A stretch of DNA of 64,000 nucleotides from positions 342,822-406,821 of the forward strand of contig CAMXCT020005079.1 of the NCBI GenBank assembly GCA_947184155.2, read 5' to 3'. The notes under the pieces are model-generated. The model was not told the DNA's origin, did no database searches, and saw only the letters and a list, made by a program, of their open reading frames with translations. This document shows positions 42,450 through 55,690 of this stretch, piece by piece. This DNA comes from Cladocopium goreaui (Eukaryota > Sar > Dinophyceae > Suessiales > Symbiodiniaceae). How positions within the stretch are numbered: the first letter of the stretch is position 1; each line of letters opens with the position of its first letter. The position numbers and the translations under genes were made by a program.

Positions 42450-43826
42450 CTGGGTTTTGGAACGCCCACCACATCTGGTATTTCATGGGTAATTTGATTC
42501 ATCCATCCCCAATTCCGCTGTTTCGGGGCTGAGGCTGCTACTAACTCTTCTTCGCACACCTCGCCACGGCGAAACAAATGCACATCATCTGGGGGGTCAA
42601 AGCCTGTGATGTTCATATTCCCTATTCGCCCTATCCCATATATTTCACCAGGGGATTCCAATCAAGCTATGCTTCCTCGCCTGAAGTCATCTTCTTGGCA
42701 GGTGCCTCAAAACTAGAAAATTGCCCCCGCGGAAAAAACAGAAAATGATATGTGTGTGTGTGCATGTCTGTTTCTAGTCCATTATTTCCCTAAATATCCG
42801 CCGTCTTATTCTTTCACTCTTATCAGGTATTGCTTTGTTTCCTCACCCTTGTGACAGTCAAAACATGTCAAAACTCAAAACCATGAGGGAGAGCTTTATG
42901 CAAAAAGTATTGTATCAGTATCTGCATGTCGTTCATCCCTATGTCAACTAAGTCAAAGTCATCTTCCAGTATCAAACACCAGCTTGCAATCACATATACA
43001 TAATCTGCCAAATTGTCCAGCAATTGCAAAGCGAGAAGGGACAAAAAGGTCCTTTGCAGGACCAAAATGTTCAATTGCAAATTTGCAAACAAAACAAAAT
43101 CTGCAACAGAAGAAAACGTACCCTGCCATAATCATAAGCTCGCAGCGGAAAAGCCATGTTCAATAGTGATATCATAGGTATAAATCACCCTCAAATGATT
43201 GGCTTACGTAGCCATGCTTGTTGCGGAAATGTTTCACATAATACCGAAGGTTTTGGCCGACAGAGAGAAGAACAACTTGAAAAAGTGGCATGTCGAGTTC
43301 ATGCGCTAAGTTCTTCTTGAACCACAGTTCATTCTCCCGTTGATAAACAGAATTTTGAGTACATCACTTGGGAGCGTGTCTGTATGACAGCAAAATAATT
43401 GGAACCACTTCCCGTTACATTTCCATACATAAGTCACCCATAAAGTAGAGGGCAAGTTATTCATACAAGAACCGATGAATTAAAAAACATGAACAGAAAC
43501 TGTAAACATCGTTTGCTAAAATAGAAGTTGCTACAAACTACAAACAAATACTTTGTCTGCCTATACTGCCCTTAAAGAATATGTCTCCAGAGACGCCCAG
43601 AAAACACAAATTTTCCATGTTGGACCTGTACGGTGATGTGACAATGGAGGGATGACCACCATTTTTTCAAGGGGGATTCCTTTCTTGTAAATTCACAAAA
43701 TTCATCAAAAACATCATGCATCCAAGCTACAATCTCCAACATCTTTAGCATTGACAAAATGTGGAAGGACTTGCACCCCGACAGATTGCAGAGACCATCG
43801 GATTGGCATTGACAGAGACACGACAA
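42450..43826 (-). CDS. Unidentified multi-exon gene
   Basis: Four minus-strand exon candidates. About 43760-43590 contains MLEIVAWMHDVFDEFCEFTR. 43333-43208 contains NELWFKKNLAHELDMPLFQV and NLRYYVKHFRNKHGY and is followed by a GT donor. About 43000-42885 contains LILEDDFDLVDIGMNDMQIL. 42603-42450 lies between AG and AG/GTAAG, with FDPPDDVHLFRRGEVCEEEL and NWGWMNQITHEIPDVVGVPK. The second and fourth have convincing boundaries. The family is not recognised and the exons cannot be fully joined. It would be the next gene upstream of ABC1 in the same co-oriented cluster. Confidence 0.5.
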
Positions 43827-46800
43827 ATTCTGTGTCCTCGTTGAAGCAACTCTTGTGTGTGCCCCTATCTGTCAATGGCGCAGTCAGCCTGTCTAGTTGA
43901 TATAGACCACGTTGTACATTGCAGTGATCTTGTCAAATAAGCCAGTTGAAAAAAGTCATGAGGGATGGAGGGCTTCCCCTTTCCAGATACGACAGCTTGG
44001 GTTTGCGAATATCTACTGGGATTCAGCGATGCATGCAGTGTCGCTGTAAATGTAAGTCTGTGTAGCCAGTCGGCAAATCTGTGACGAAGTCGTCTGCACA
44101 TCTTTCAAGCCACAGAATAAGCACTTGGAAGTATGATTCTCAGTAGGTCGGGCAAAAGCGTTGCCAGTCAATACAAGAAAACTCTTTCTTGCCGAGATTA
44201 TTTGGAGCCCACGATGGAGCCTTTTATGCAAACCATTGGAAGCAAGTTATCAGTGCAAGGGTAAAAAGAAACTCGATGGCAAAGCGCTGAGAGGCATGCA
44301 GTGAGGTAAACACTTCCCAACCAGCAACCTGTCTGCCTTTGCCCACAATGAGGTCACTTTCGTTTGACTCTTGGCAAGGAGGTACTCAAGGACCTTCCAA
44401 TCACCCATAGTTGTGATAGAGGCTGATTGTCGCCAAACGGAACGTTTCACAGAAAATTTCAGAATCTGTATGTCATCACTTTCCATACCATGCCTGTAGC
44501 TTGCTATCGTTGCCCACGGTTCGATTGCAATTCACGCTTACTGATGAGGCGGCCGGCGCCTGTCGATTTGATTTCGGCCCCGTCGGACCCATGTAACCGT
44601 AAACGGCAAATGCCTGTGCTCCGAACCCGTGGTTGAACAAATTTACAACTTCCCGTGGATCCACTTATCCAAGCAGTACTCAATCTGCTAATCTCCCTCC
44701 GCCGAGCTTGAAGCACTTGGAATATGCTGAGCCAAGGGCTGTCTACCCCCTCTCTGGGAGCAGAGATCGGAACCATCGAATTGTTACCATCGAAATGTTC
44801 ACTTACTCAGTTGCGCATGTGAGACATGCACTGTGCACAGACTTGGCATCGTTGATGCAGCATGTCATGTGCGCCGTCAAAACCGTCTGTGACATGTGGA
44901 ATCGACTGCGGCTCCACTCCCGGCCGCAGCGTCTTGTAGAACAAAGTTGCTTGCGCTTCAAACAAAACTCTGCGAAAGCCTCCAAGTTAAATGTGCCTTT
45001 CCCGATTCGTTAACAGCTCAACGTCTTTTTGCCAAGGCATGCGCCGACACCGTGCATGGTAAGACTGTCTTGCTGTTTCATGGAAAACTTCGAGAGTCTG
45101 ACTGCTTCAGGACTGGCGAGAGTCATTCTACAAGCCACGTGGTCTAAACTTTAGAGGGAGACAAAGAAACCGTTGAGATTTGAGACAGTTGAAACTTGGC
45201 TTCAGAGCAGATCTCTTGGAAGTTAAATAAGAGCTGTAAGAGCTGTTTGTTGCCACGTTCAGGACAGCAACATCTTCCAGAAACAGCCAAGGCCACAGGC
45301 ATTCAAAACTTGTAAGCCTTGCTGGGCTTTGGCTTGTCAGCGGCACTGTGGACAGCTTTGCATCCGTCGTTTCAAGCTTCGCATCTTGCTTCGTTCGCCG
45401 CAAAATGTTCCGCTTTTCTTCATGTCTCGGCAAGGAATGCAGAGAACAGAAATGCTCCTGTCATCTCCTGTCAATCTGGCAAAGCTTCAATCAACTCGCC
45501 TGCGGCCTGAAATCAGGTGACTGCCACTCGATACCCCTTAGTATCAATAGAAAGAGTGCAATTTGATGGTCCAAAAGGCACTTTCAGCAGTTGAAAGCTC
45601 TCCAGAGTCGCAGCATCGGAGATCAATTCATCTTTTTCTGAGCATCTCCCATGAACACGGAAAGACGAAAGGCCTAAACACCTTTGCAAAACTGCAAGGC
45701 ATTGCGGCATTGAACTTCTGCACATGGAATCATCTGAATCAGTGTGCAGGAGACAAGCAACCCTTTCCAATGCTTCCTTTGGGGCACTGGATTTTGTAGA
45801 CATGGTACCAGGAGAGAATCTGATCTGTGCTTGGCCAAATGCAATCTGCACTTGATTCTGTCCTTCCGGCAGATGCGCACAACACGGGTTTGACCAGTTC
45901 TACACATTCCTAGACTTGGTCCAGGCTGCAACCTTGTCCTCCTCCTCAAATGGTACGTCGTGGCTTCAACTGGAAGTCAAACAGCATTGAAAATACTTAG
46001 ACCAGCTGGTGCAGCTAAGTATCACCACTTAAACTGCAAACAAGCCCAACGAAGCATATTTCAATCTCCGGAAACGACAGAAGGCCCGGAAGCGACTGCG
46101 CGATACTCTTGTTAAGCTGTCTGTTTGGTCTGGAGTAAAAGGCTCACATTGAGTCTTGTAGATGGCCTTTGTCAGTTTTAGCTTTCAAGACTTCTATCCA
46201 AGCACATAGAGGTCGGCCGATTGCAAAATTCCGTTAAGGTCTGGTCACAAAGTACATCATTGAAATTGTAGTGCTTCACTTTGCATTTTGTAAGCACTAG
46301 GAATTGGCGCCGACAACTTGAGAACATAGGTAAAGGTGGGAGAGGCTTACTTAAGCCTTGCAGAAGGTGCCACGCTGACATGACTCCAAAGCACAGCTGT
46401 GTTTGCTCAACTTCGAACAATAACTGGCATTATCTATGCGATACTGGACTTCGATGCCGTCGAACTAGAGCGAAACAGCAACAGCACCTCTCCGAAGCTA
46501 TGGCTGACCGGAAGCTTTTGCATTTACACAGGCGAGGTCTGTGAAAAGCTCGGACTGACCCTCAGGGAGCTTTTGGTTGAGCACCAAGCATCGGCCGGGG
46601 CGTGTCATACCTGTCAGACTCCAAGAAAAGACAAAGTAGCTCTGTCTCTGATGGGTGCGCGTGCATGGAGACAATGCTGGCAAATTAGTATCAAGCAGGA
46701 CACAGTCTGCTCAAGGTCAAACCATGCCTCTTGTGGCAAACTTCCTTCATCAGGGTGTGAGAGTTCTTGAAAAGGTCATTACTCTTAGGCAGTCCAGGCC

Positions 46801-48233
46801 ACTGTGGGTATTCTCGAATCTGCTTTAGATGTTGTGAAAGCCATATCTAGCAAATGGACAGTCTCGGAAAACTCGCATGGAGTGAAGCGCTCGGTTCTGC
46901 AGTCAAGCTTGCCACTGAACTCGCCACAGACCAGGCGCTTTTGCCTCCTTAGGCCGCCACTGATGTGCGGCTTTGGATGTGTTTGGATGTGTTTGGAGCG
47001 TAAGCAGGGTTTTAAGAATCTCGAGCTGTAAGCCTTGCAGGGCATTCTTCTCCATGTGAAAAGCAACTGATTTGATTTGAGCGGAAAAGCATGTTGTAGT
47101 GCGTCAAGCTGAAATGTGACTTCCAGACCATCTCCATTCAAAGGCATGTCAGTTGCATGCATGACTTCTGCTTCATTCTGACCGGTACAGACAGAAGCGT
47201 TGAGATGTTCAAAGCTCAAAGAGGTATCAAATCCTGAGCATCTACGGTGCGCGCAGCTTGTGCAGCTTGCAGCATGCGTGCCTGCTATTTGAAAACATCA
47301 ACCCGCCCACTGCAACGAAAAGTCGAAGACCTCACCCCGAAATCTGCCACAACCCAACCTAGCGGACCTAGCGAGCCAACTCAAGACTTCTTATTGCAAC
47401 ATCACCTTGCGTGATTGGCATTCTTGATCTTGAACAAATCACGTGAGACATGCAGTTGATGCCTTGCATGCAGCTTGAATCGTTCTCGGAAAGCCATGAG
47501 CTAGGGCCGCTAGGGCTAGGGCTCCAAGGTTGTCCGGGTTTTTGGTCAAAACGAATAGGCGCAGTCCGTGGTCCGTGTTTCATCCAACTTTGTCCAGCAT
47601 GGCTATCACGAAACACAGCAAGGTCTAATCTGGGTGGCACTCTGACTGTCCATACCACTTGAGAGAGTAAGCAAGGTGATTGTGCCGTCTTCATTCCGGG
47701 ACAGTCCACCAACTGCGAAGTCTTCTGCGAGCCTTTAGATGTCAGTAAATTCGTCTCGAGGATTACTCCGAAAAATTGCCACGAAAGGCCGATCCTTGCA
47801 ACATACATCATGCAAAATTCATGCGGGGGGAAGGAAGAGGAAGCTGCTAGTTTGCTTTCGCATTGAAATTCGTGAAGTAAGCTTCCTTGCATGAGCCAAA
47901 CAGACGCAGACTCCGTTTCAGGCGTAAGGGAGGTTGAACCCCGCAGACTAGGTCCTTGTATCCCCTCTGACATCCCGCTGCTTTGATGCAGCTCCGTTTC
48001 TTTGAAGGCAAAACTCCAGCCAGTGGTGCAAGCGCACATTGTACAGGAACGTTGATAGTTTCAATGTCTCTGGGAACGTCACTACAGGGAGCTAGCAAGT
48101 TCAGTCAGCTTCAAAGCTCAAGCTTAGGTCTGTGAAAAGCAATCCACTCAGCAAGATGTGCCCCGGCGAGTTATCATTCCACAACAGGAAGCCTTTTGTG
48201 TGTCTTGGATGGGAGAGCAACTTGACAGCCTCT
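43827..48233. other. Region with short overlapping ORFs, no gene resolved
   Basis: ORFs on both strands (for example minus 44486-44310 GDWKVLEYLLAKSQTKVT; minus 45793-45513; plus 46399-46770; minus 47219-46785; minus 48039-47368) are open, but none has a recognised domain or a splice-restored neighbour. Coding strand cannot be decided by eye. Confidence 0.3.
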
Positions 48234-48686
48234 TCAAATGTCTACCCTGTGGCCATGATATCTTTGACCCCTTGCGATACGGATAACACGTGGCCAAGCA
48301 GTCAAGGTTGGCTTCAGATCAACTCTCAACTTTTTCGATGCCAAGAATTCGAGCAACGATGCCACCAAGTGCTGTGTAGAACAGGTTTCTGCGAAACTGT
48401 GATCCCTAGCAGAACTGGCCTGCTCGGACACCCTGTCTTGCGAGTGCAGAACATTTTGTAGCAGTCTGCTAGGCATCGTCTTGTCCACTGAACGAGCCAA
48501 GGTTTCGTATTGTGATAAGGGATTTTGCACCACGCGCATGCATGGAGTTTTACCGAAATGTCCTCTTCCTATTACCATAGGTGCAAACAGGTTGATCAGC
48601 TGGAATTCAGGTTCCTCAAATTCATCTGCAGCAGAAACACTTAAAAGAAGACCACAAAGGATCACAGCAACAAGATTAATTTTCAT
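48234..48686 (-). CDS. Candidate secreted protein (N-terminal signal peptide)
   Basis: The ATG at 48686 starts MKINLVAVILCGLLLSVSA and then ADEFEEPEF, a textbook signal peptide (Lys, hydrophobic core, small residues at -3/-1) with likely cleavage after VSA. The reading stays open to 48234 (150 residues), but composition drops after about residue 65, so an intron may follow. No domain is recognised in the mature part. The longer upstream in-frame start is less likely because it would bury the signal sequence. Confidence 0.45.
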   Translation of the reverse strand: MKINLVAVILCGLLLSVSAADEFEEPEFQLINLFAPMVIGRGHFGKTPCMRVVQNPLSQYETLARSVDKTMPSRLLQNVLHSQDRVSEQASSARDHSFAETCSTQHLVASLLEFLASKKLRVDLKPTLTAWPRVIRIARGQRYHGHRVDI

Positions 48687-48689
48687 GTC

Positions 48690-51600
48690 AAAACACCTTT
48701 CAAAGCTGCTCGAAACATGCGACGCAACTGATTGAAAAGACTTCAGGGAAGGTTGTTGACATGCTTGTCTGATTGTGAGAGGGATCATGTTCCAGTCTTC
48801 GAGGCAGAACCGCATGCACAACAAGCACAGTTTAAACCTTTGAGCGCAGAAGATCGTTCAGAGTTGGTTTGTGAAGACTCTCTTGGCGCTTGATTTTGCT
48901 TCAAGGATAACACCACCATTGCTGTGATGTGGCAGTGGCTCAAATAATTGACCCCACACATTGGGCCCCAAAGTGACAATGGGACGAGTAAATCTTGCCA
49001 AAAGGGCCGAAATCTGTGGTCCTGTGTTCCCCCAACTTCAAGGCATTCACACATGAATCTTGTCGAAGTCCATGTTTCCTCTTGGAACAAATCTGGGCCC
49101 TAATTGAATCATCTGTCTGGGACGGTGTCATGGTGGAGTTTCACCTCGGTGTCGCATTGAAATGCATCGGTTTATGCACTTTGGCAGCTGAACTTGGACT
49201 GGTGACTCTGGTGACTCTGGTGACTCTGGTGGCACCCCGCAACCTGAACCTTCTGTGCTGAGCAAATTTCACAGACCAACTGAAACTGCTGTGGCGGCTG
49301 TGGCGGCTATGGCGGCTGTGGCTTTGAATCATGGCTTTTTTGGGGTCACAACCTGCTGATGTGGCGGCCAGTGCCATGGCCTGATGTTCATAGGTGAAGG
49401 CCGCATGTCGCAGCGTGTGCCACACTGGCCTCCTCAGGCGACAAACATTCGGTGGACTTTCAGCAGCAATGGCTTTTTGGTGGTAAAGAGCTGACATTTC
49501 CAAGTCTGCCGTTTCTTTCCCTTGGACTTGCTGTGTGCCACTGTGTGCGGTGCGAAAGCCTTGCCCTGTAGCAATATCTATGTGCAATCATCCCTCATCC
49601 TCCAAGCCGCAAATACTCCCAAAGCGCTTCAATCTATTCTCTCCCACTGGAACGGAAACATTCGAACTGGTTCTTGAAACGATCTGTCTTGCTGGCCAGG
49701 AAAGATCTTGCACCATACTGGACTGTTTCACAAGGCTGAGCGAAGAGAGAGTTGCATTTTTTTGGCCTTGTGGGGACTCAAAATGTCTGGCTTATACTTT
49801 GCCTTTCCATCTGCAACCAATACATACCAATACCACTTGTTCTGCCTGGACTTACCAACGTTTCAGAGCAGCTTGGGAGAGAAGGTGGCAAGTGAGTCAG
49901 GAGCCAAATAGCAGGGCTTCATCTTCTAGGGCAGAAAGTTTCAGAATAAAATGGACTTTGCCTTGGAGACTGATGAAAAATGGCTCAAGAGTGACAAGAT
50001 TGGAATAATTTGAAAGACCTGGAAAGTGGTTGCAAAAAAGACTGGACACACTAGAAAAAACAGCCTTAACAGTCTTTACACCGCTTAGGACATGGGATGG
50101 CAACAACAAGCAAGAGCACGTTTACAATTGACTTTCGAAAAGAGATCCTCTTGGTCTATCAGCCTGTGTTCCCAGCCTTTACACCTGTGCATGCCGTAAG
50201 GATGGGAAGGTTAGTTGAGGCACATGAGCTACACAAATATGTCAAAAGGCTAGATGGCCTTTTACAGGTATGCATGCTTTTGGCTTGCAATATTCAGCAC
50301 TTAGCGTGCACTTTGCACCGACCTTGGAAGCACACAATGCGTTCCGTCCCAATTCTGGCTTTGGATCAACCTTTGGTGAGTCGCTGAAACTGCAGAAAAT
50401 GCAGGCTAACTCCTTGGTTGGAATCTTCAACATTCTAGCAGGGTAACGCTGGCAAGTCTTTGGAGATTCGCGGGCTGTCAGCATGGGCTTTCGGAGACGA
50501 CCGTGAGGCCTTCTGCAAAGCTTTGTTTGAGGCACCTGCTTAAAACTATCCTTCATCTTCAAAGCTTAGCAGCTTCAAAGAGCTCTGGATCTGAATGGCA
50601 CATCTCTTCCCTCTTTTCAACACGCGGATCAAACTGCAAGTTTCAGAGATGAAACTCGAGTAATTTTGACCTTTGAAACAGGATCTGCATCAAACACGCT
50701 CGAGGATCGTGATGCTCTCGAGTTGCTGTCCTGCAAGGCCACTGTAGTGTAGCCTGCGCTACGCGGATAGGCCGTGGCGGCAGCAAGGCCTGTGCAACGG
50801 GTGTCACTGGCATTGACCGTGATCCATTGGTTCATCTTAGCGCTTTGAGGGGGCACATAAATATTTCTATAATTTCTATACCTCAATCTTACTTTGCGAC
50901 ACCAAAGAAATGTCCAAGTCTATGTTCCAATTGCTGGTAGCGATTGGAGAGATTTTTGAAGGATGGATCCAAATGGATCGATACACCAGTTTGCAACTTC
51001 CGGCCAAAGCTCGCCCAACGACCAGTGGCAGCATCATATGTCCCGAAGGGCCCGGGTCGACCTTTTTTTGGAAGGAACCTCTATGCAGAGCCTGTGAATG
51101 TTCCGAAGGTGCAAGGAATAGATGTTTGGCAATACTTCGGCTTTTTGCAAAGCGCTTCACTGGGCAAAGTGTCTCAAAGCTTAGCAAAGCTAGGAGCTAA
51201 CCTTGAGCCCTTCTGGGGATGTGCAAGCTGTGTACTGCCCACCTGAGTCTTCCAAAAACATCAGAGTTTTAAGTGTTCCTCAACTGGACTTCACAGGATG
51301 AAGCAAAGCACAGTGGCTGATTTGCTCACCTTCACTACGGGACCTGGACCTCTCATGGATCTCATACTGGGCCTGTTTTTGCCATCCAGTGGGTTGATGG
51401 TCTGCTGACCCAAGGTGTTTCAATAGTCCTGTCAGTGTCGACGACAAAGCGATTGCTGCAGTTGCTCTAGACCCGGCGCTGTGCCGAGCGGAGCAAGAGC
51501 CCCTGATCCAAACCTGGTCTGCTCGCTTCAAACTCCTGCTCCGTTCTGGGATCATTGGAAGCTGGGAGCCATCTTCAACATGCATGGCTTCGAACTTCCT

Positions 51601-53985
51601 CCCTTGGCTTTACCATGGCTTGTGAACCCAAGAACCCAAATAAACCTCGCCCTGCTCTCCCAGTTCCCCCACTTCGCCACAAGACCGCCTTGTCCAAAAC
51701 ACGTCGCGCCTCCATGGCCTCCATGGCCTTCATGGCCTTCATGGCCTCGACTGCAAGGGAGCCGACGCGAGCAAGGCGACCCTTGGTCACACTAAAAACC
51801 GCTTGGTCGTTCAGTTCCGAACTGTGACACGTGTGACACGTGTGACACGTGTGACACGTGTGACACGTGTGACACGAACCTGTCACAGCCTGTGTCAAAC
51901 CGCCAATCTCATCAATCTCCCATCTCTACGTGTCCCCTCACAGATTCTGTGCACCAGATCTGCTTTGTGAAGCTGCGCAGCAACTGTTTGTCTACGCGTA
52001 AAGCCCGGCAAGCACCGGAAGGGGAAGAAGTTTGTTCGCTTTGGGATTTGCGAAGTTAGGTGTGTGAACTCCAACCCGCATTCGATGCACTGGAGCTTTC
52101 TCTGAAATGGACTGCAAGCAGTGAACCTGGCCAAGATCGATGGAGAACGAGCTAGAACATCTGACAAGAGCGGCTCGTCAAAACGGAGTGCAAGACACAC
52201 CATGGGAAGTAAATCGTTCAGAGCGAAGAAGCTTTTGCAATTTGACCGCTGCGTCGAAGCTTCCAGCAAGCTCTCACGGCACGGATCTTACAGCAAGCTC
52301 TCACAGGTCGCGAAGTCAAACAGCAAAAAGCACGCAGCTTCACAGCACGCAAGGGAGGAATCAAGACTGGCAGGTCTCATTGAGCCGATTACTCATCCAT
52401 CTAGCAAACTCTCGTCTACTCCGAACCATGGTTCTCGAGTCTTTGATGGATGGAATCGCGCTGGTCTTGAAGTACTCGAACCATCACAACTCCAGAACGA
52501 ACGCTAGGTGGCGCTGCTGACTTTGTTGTCTGACTCTTCGCGCTTCCAAAGCTGACTGAGAACCAACAGTCATTTTTCCACAGCCACAGCCAGTGGCATC
52601 TGTTGAAGTCAGTGGTGCCGGTCAAGGCGTTCAGGGATTGCAGAATTTTGACAATCCATCTTTGAAGAGATGCTTTCAATGGCTTTCCCAGTCGGGGGCT
52701 AAGCCACAGGTCGCACAGGCTTTGGAACGCATCTGACCAATGACTTTTCTGTCCCAACACGAAGGTTGGCGCACACGCACCTAGGCACAATCATTGTGGA
52801 TTTTCCACGCTGGAGCGACTTGGAAGTTCCTTTAAGTTGGCGACAATCACGACAGGTCTCAATGCTGAAAGCCCTCTTAAATCTTACGATCTGAAGCAAA
52901 GATCTTGGCTATGCTGTCCTCAAACTGGCAGAAGCTGCACAGTTGTGCATCCTTTTCGATGGCAAGCAGTGGAGCAACACAGCAGGAGACATCTTTGCAA
53001 CCCGTAGTGCTTGCACCACACAGCCCAAAACCTAAGTCAGGCTTGCTCGCTTTCCTACTCTTGGAGCATGACGCACTGAATTGCTTCGCCAGTGACCTGC
53101 CTTGTAGTGGCTTGCACTGCTCAGGTGCAAGAGATGACAATGCAGCATAATGCTTTCACACATTATTCACACAATTCACAGCCCATGATTTGCGGCCGGA
53201 ACGAAGAAGGGGATGGACGTCCTGGCCTGGAAGAGGAGGACGTCAGTCATGGCGTCATGGCCAGCCAAAGTTGGACTTGAGCAAGGGAGAGAAGGTGACC
53301 GCAGATTTGCAGCTTAACCGGCCTAGCTTGTACAAAGCGGCCTGACGTGATTCAAGGCTTTAAGGCCTGATCTGGAATCAGACGCGCTGCCGTTGCACCA
53401 GCCTAAGATATTTATATATCCAAAACTTTATCCCTTTTTGGGCCTTTTGGGGCTGGCTTGGAAAAGAGCACGGCAGTCTTTCACGACTTCTTGTCGAAAA
53501 TGCTCCGAGCTTTTGCATAGACCTGCGGCTGATTGGCAACCGTGGACGCGATCAGCTTGCAGCACTCATCCTCTTCACGCATTAGCTGCATTGGTAGCGG
53601 GCAGCACTGATTTCAAATAAACAAACAGTTTTTTGCAAAGCCCAAAACAACGTTCTTGTCTACTTCCTTAGTCTCAAGGCCATGAGCTTTTCAGCTTTCT
53701 TCTGTACTTAAGGCCCTGGCAAAGTCAATGCAAAGGTGTCTGGATGCGATCATGCCCTGTCGCCTGCTTGCTCTAGTCTTAAATCGTTTGAGATGCTTTT
53801 CATCGTTTGTTCAAGCACTCTGTCAATTGTTCTAGCCAAAAGTTGGGAAATAAATATTCCAAGACCTGGTCACAGCAAAGCCTGTGAGAGCTGGCCCTCC
53901 TTCAAATGCAACGACGTCTTCAAGTCAGTGGACAAAGCTTCTATCACTGCCTCAAAACTTGCCTTCTCTGATTAATGGTAGCCAG
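48690..53985. other. Gene-poor region with short ORFs and small repeats
   Basis: Open frames include plus 50944-51246 (GIDVWQYFGFLQSASLGKVS), minus 49587-49141 and plus 52121-52507 (Ser/Lys/Arg-rich). None has splice or domain support. Small repeats: 'ggtgactct' at 49200-49232, 'tggcggctg' at 49290-49320, 'ccatggccttcatgg' at 51712-51752. Confidence 0.3.
51826..51885. repeat. 10-bp repeat 'tgtgacacgt', six copies
   Basis: Perfect copies; each junction contains the palindrome 'cacgtg'. Confidence 0.93.
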
Positions 53986-54587
53986 AAAGACTGCACCAAG
54001 TCGCTCTTACCTCTCTGGAGTTTGTGCACTCCTTGATGACCCAGGTTGAAACATTAAGCAGAACATCTTTTGATGCCCTCCCAACGAAAGAACTGGAGAG
54101 TGGGCATGCCAATCCGTGGTCCCCCAGCTGGAGAGCATCAAGGAGACGGGCTTCGCTGACACTGCAGTGTCTCTGACACAATCGCAACTGGACTTCAGCA
54201 CAACCCGGAAGGGATCTGTGGACGTCATGTCTCAAACGAACTGAAGCGGAAAAAATAAAGAGAGGAACAATCTGTTGACTTTCTATTTTGCCACATCCTT
54301 CCCAATCAAATTCAAGAGCTGCGGCTCCACTGCGAAGACTTCAACCCCAAAAGACGCAAAAAGCCGCTTACACTACATCCCTAGATTCCTTTCTTGGGTG
54401 CCCTTCTAACAATGGCTCAACCTCTACAAAGGCAGAACACGCCACACAGCATGCAGCGTCTGGACAATGCAAGCACTCTCGCGAGATTTGTTCCTCGATG
54501 AAAATTTTGTTCGCATGGATGTGAAGGAACCCCCAGAGCCGTTGGTATGGGTAAAAGGTATATCTGGCAGGTCTGTCATATCTCGTC

Positions 54588-55690
54588 ATGTCCCAGCAGC
54601 TGCTTGCACAGGAACAACCCTTGAAGGCCACTGGATCCTGCAAAATACGTTTAATCAACTTGGCAGTAGACACTGACGGCTGCAGGCGTGAAATCCTACA
54701 AAGTCTTGCAACAAAAGTATGTGACAAGTGCAACAAGTTTGGAGGTCCGGCAATTGTTTGCGCAACGTGCACTGCTCTCATGAACTGCAAATGTACACTT
54801 TCTTGCCTCTTTGACACACGGCCGTACAAAGCAGCAGAATAGCATGGGACATCCTGTGTTGAACCCAGGCAAATATCAGATTGCGGGAGTCAACCTCCAA
54901 AGCTTTCTGCCGCAAGAACAGAGGGGGCCAAGGCTTCTGCAAATCACCTGCCACTCTCATGCCGTCGTGTCCCAGCAGCTGCTTGCGAGGGAACAACTTT
55001 TGAAGTCCATTGATTCCTTCAAGACACCAGGAGACAGCTGGGTAGTAGACCCGGTCTGCTGCACGCATAAAATCCTGCAAAGTCTTGTCACAAAAGTATG
55101 TGACAAGTGCAACAGGTTTGGAGGCCCGGCAATTGTTTGCGCAACGTGCACTGCTCTCATGAACTGCAAATGTACACTTTCTTGCCTCTTTGACACACGG
55201 CCGTACAAAGCAGCAGAATAGCATGGGACATCCTGTGTTGAACCCAGGCAAATATCAGATTGCGGGAGTCAACCTCCAAAGCTTTCTGCCGCAAGAACAG
55301 AGGGGGCCAAGGCTTCTGCAAATCACCTGCCACTCTCATGCCGTCGTGTCCCAGCAGCTGCTTGCGAGGGAACAACTTTTGAAGGCCATTGCTTCCTTCA
55401 AGACACCATGAGACAGCTGGGTAGTAGACCCGGTCTGCTGCACGCATAAAATCCTGCAAAGTCTTGCCACAAAAGTATGCGACAAGTGCAACAGGTTTGG
55501 AGGCCCGGCAATTGTTTGCGCAACGTGCACTGCTCTCATGAACTGCAAATGTACACTTTCTTGCCTCTTTGACACAAGGCCATACAAAGCAGCAGAATAG
55601 CATGGGACATCCTGTGTTGAACCCAGGCAAACATCATATTACGGGAGTCAACCTCCAGAGCTTTCTGCTGCAAGAACAGAGTGGGAAGCT
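54588..55690. repeat. 379-bp tandem repeat, two full and two partial copies
   Basis: The marker 'agcatgggacatcctgtgtt' begins units at 54841, 55220 and 55599; a partial unit precedes (54588-54840). The plus strand keeps a Cys-rich reading (CDKCNRFGGPAIVCATC) in each copy, and the minus strand an open reading with HVAQTIAGPPNLLHLSHTF. Confidence 0.88.

Noticed and set aside
46399-46770. Plus-strand ORF with plausible composition
   Set aside because: No domain, opposite to the cluster direction, and overlapping minus frames are equally open.
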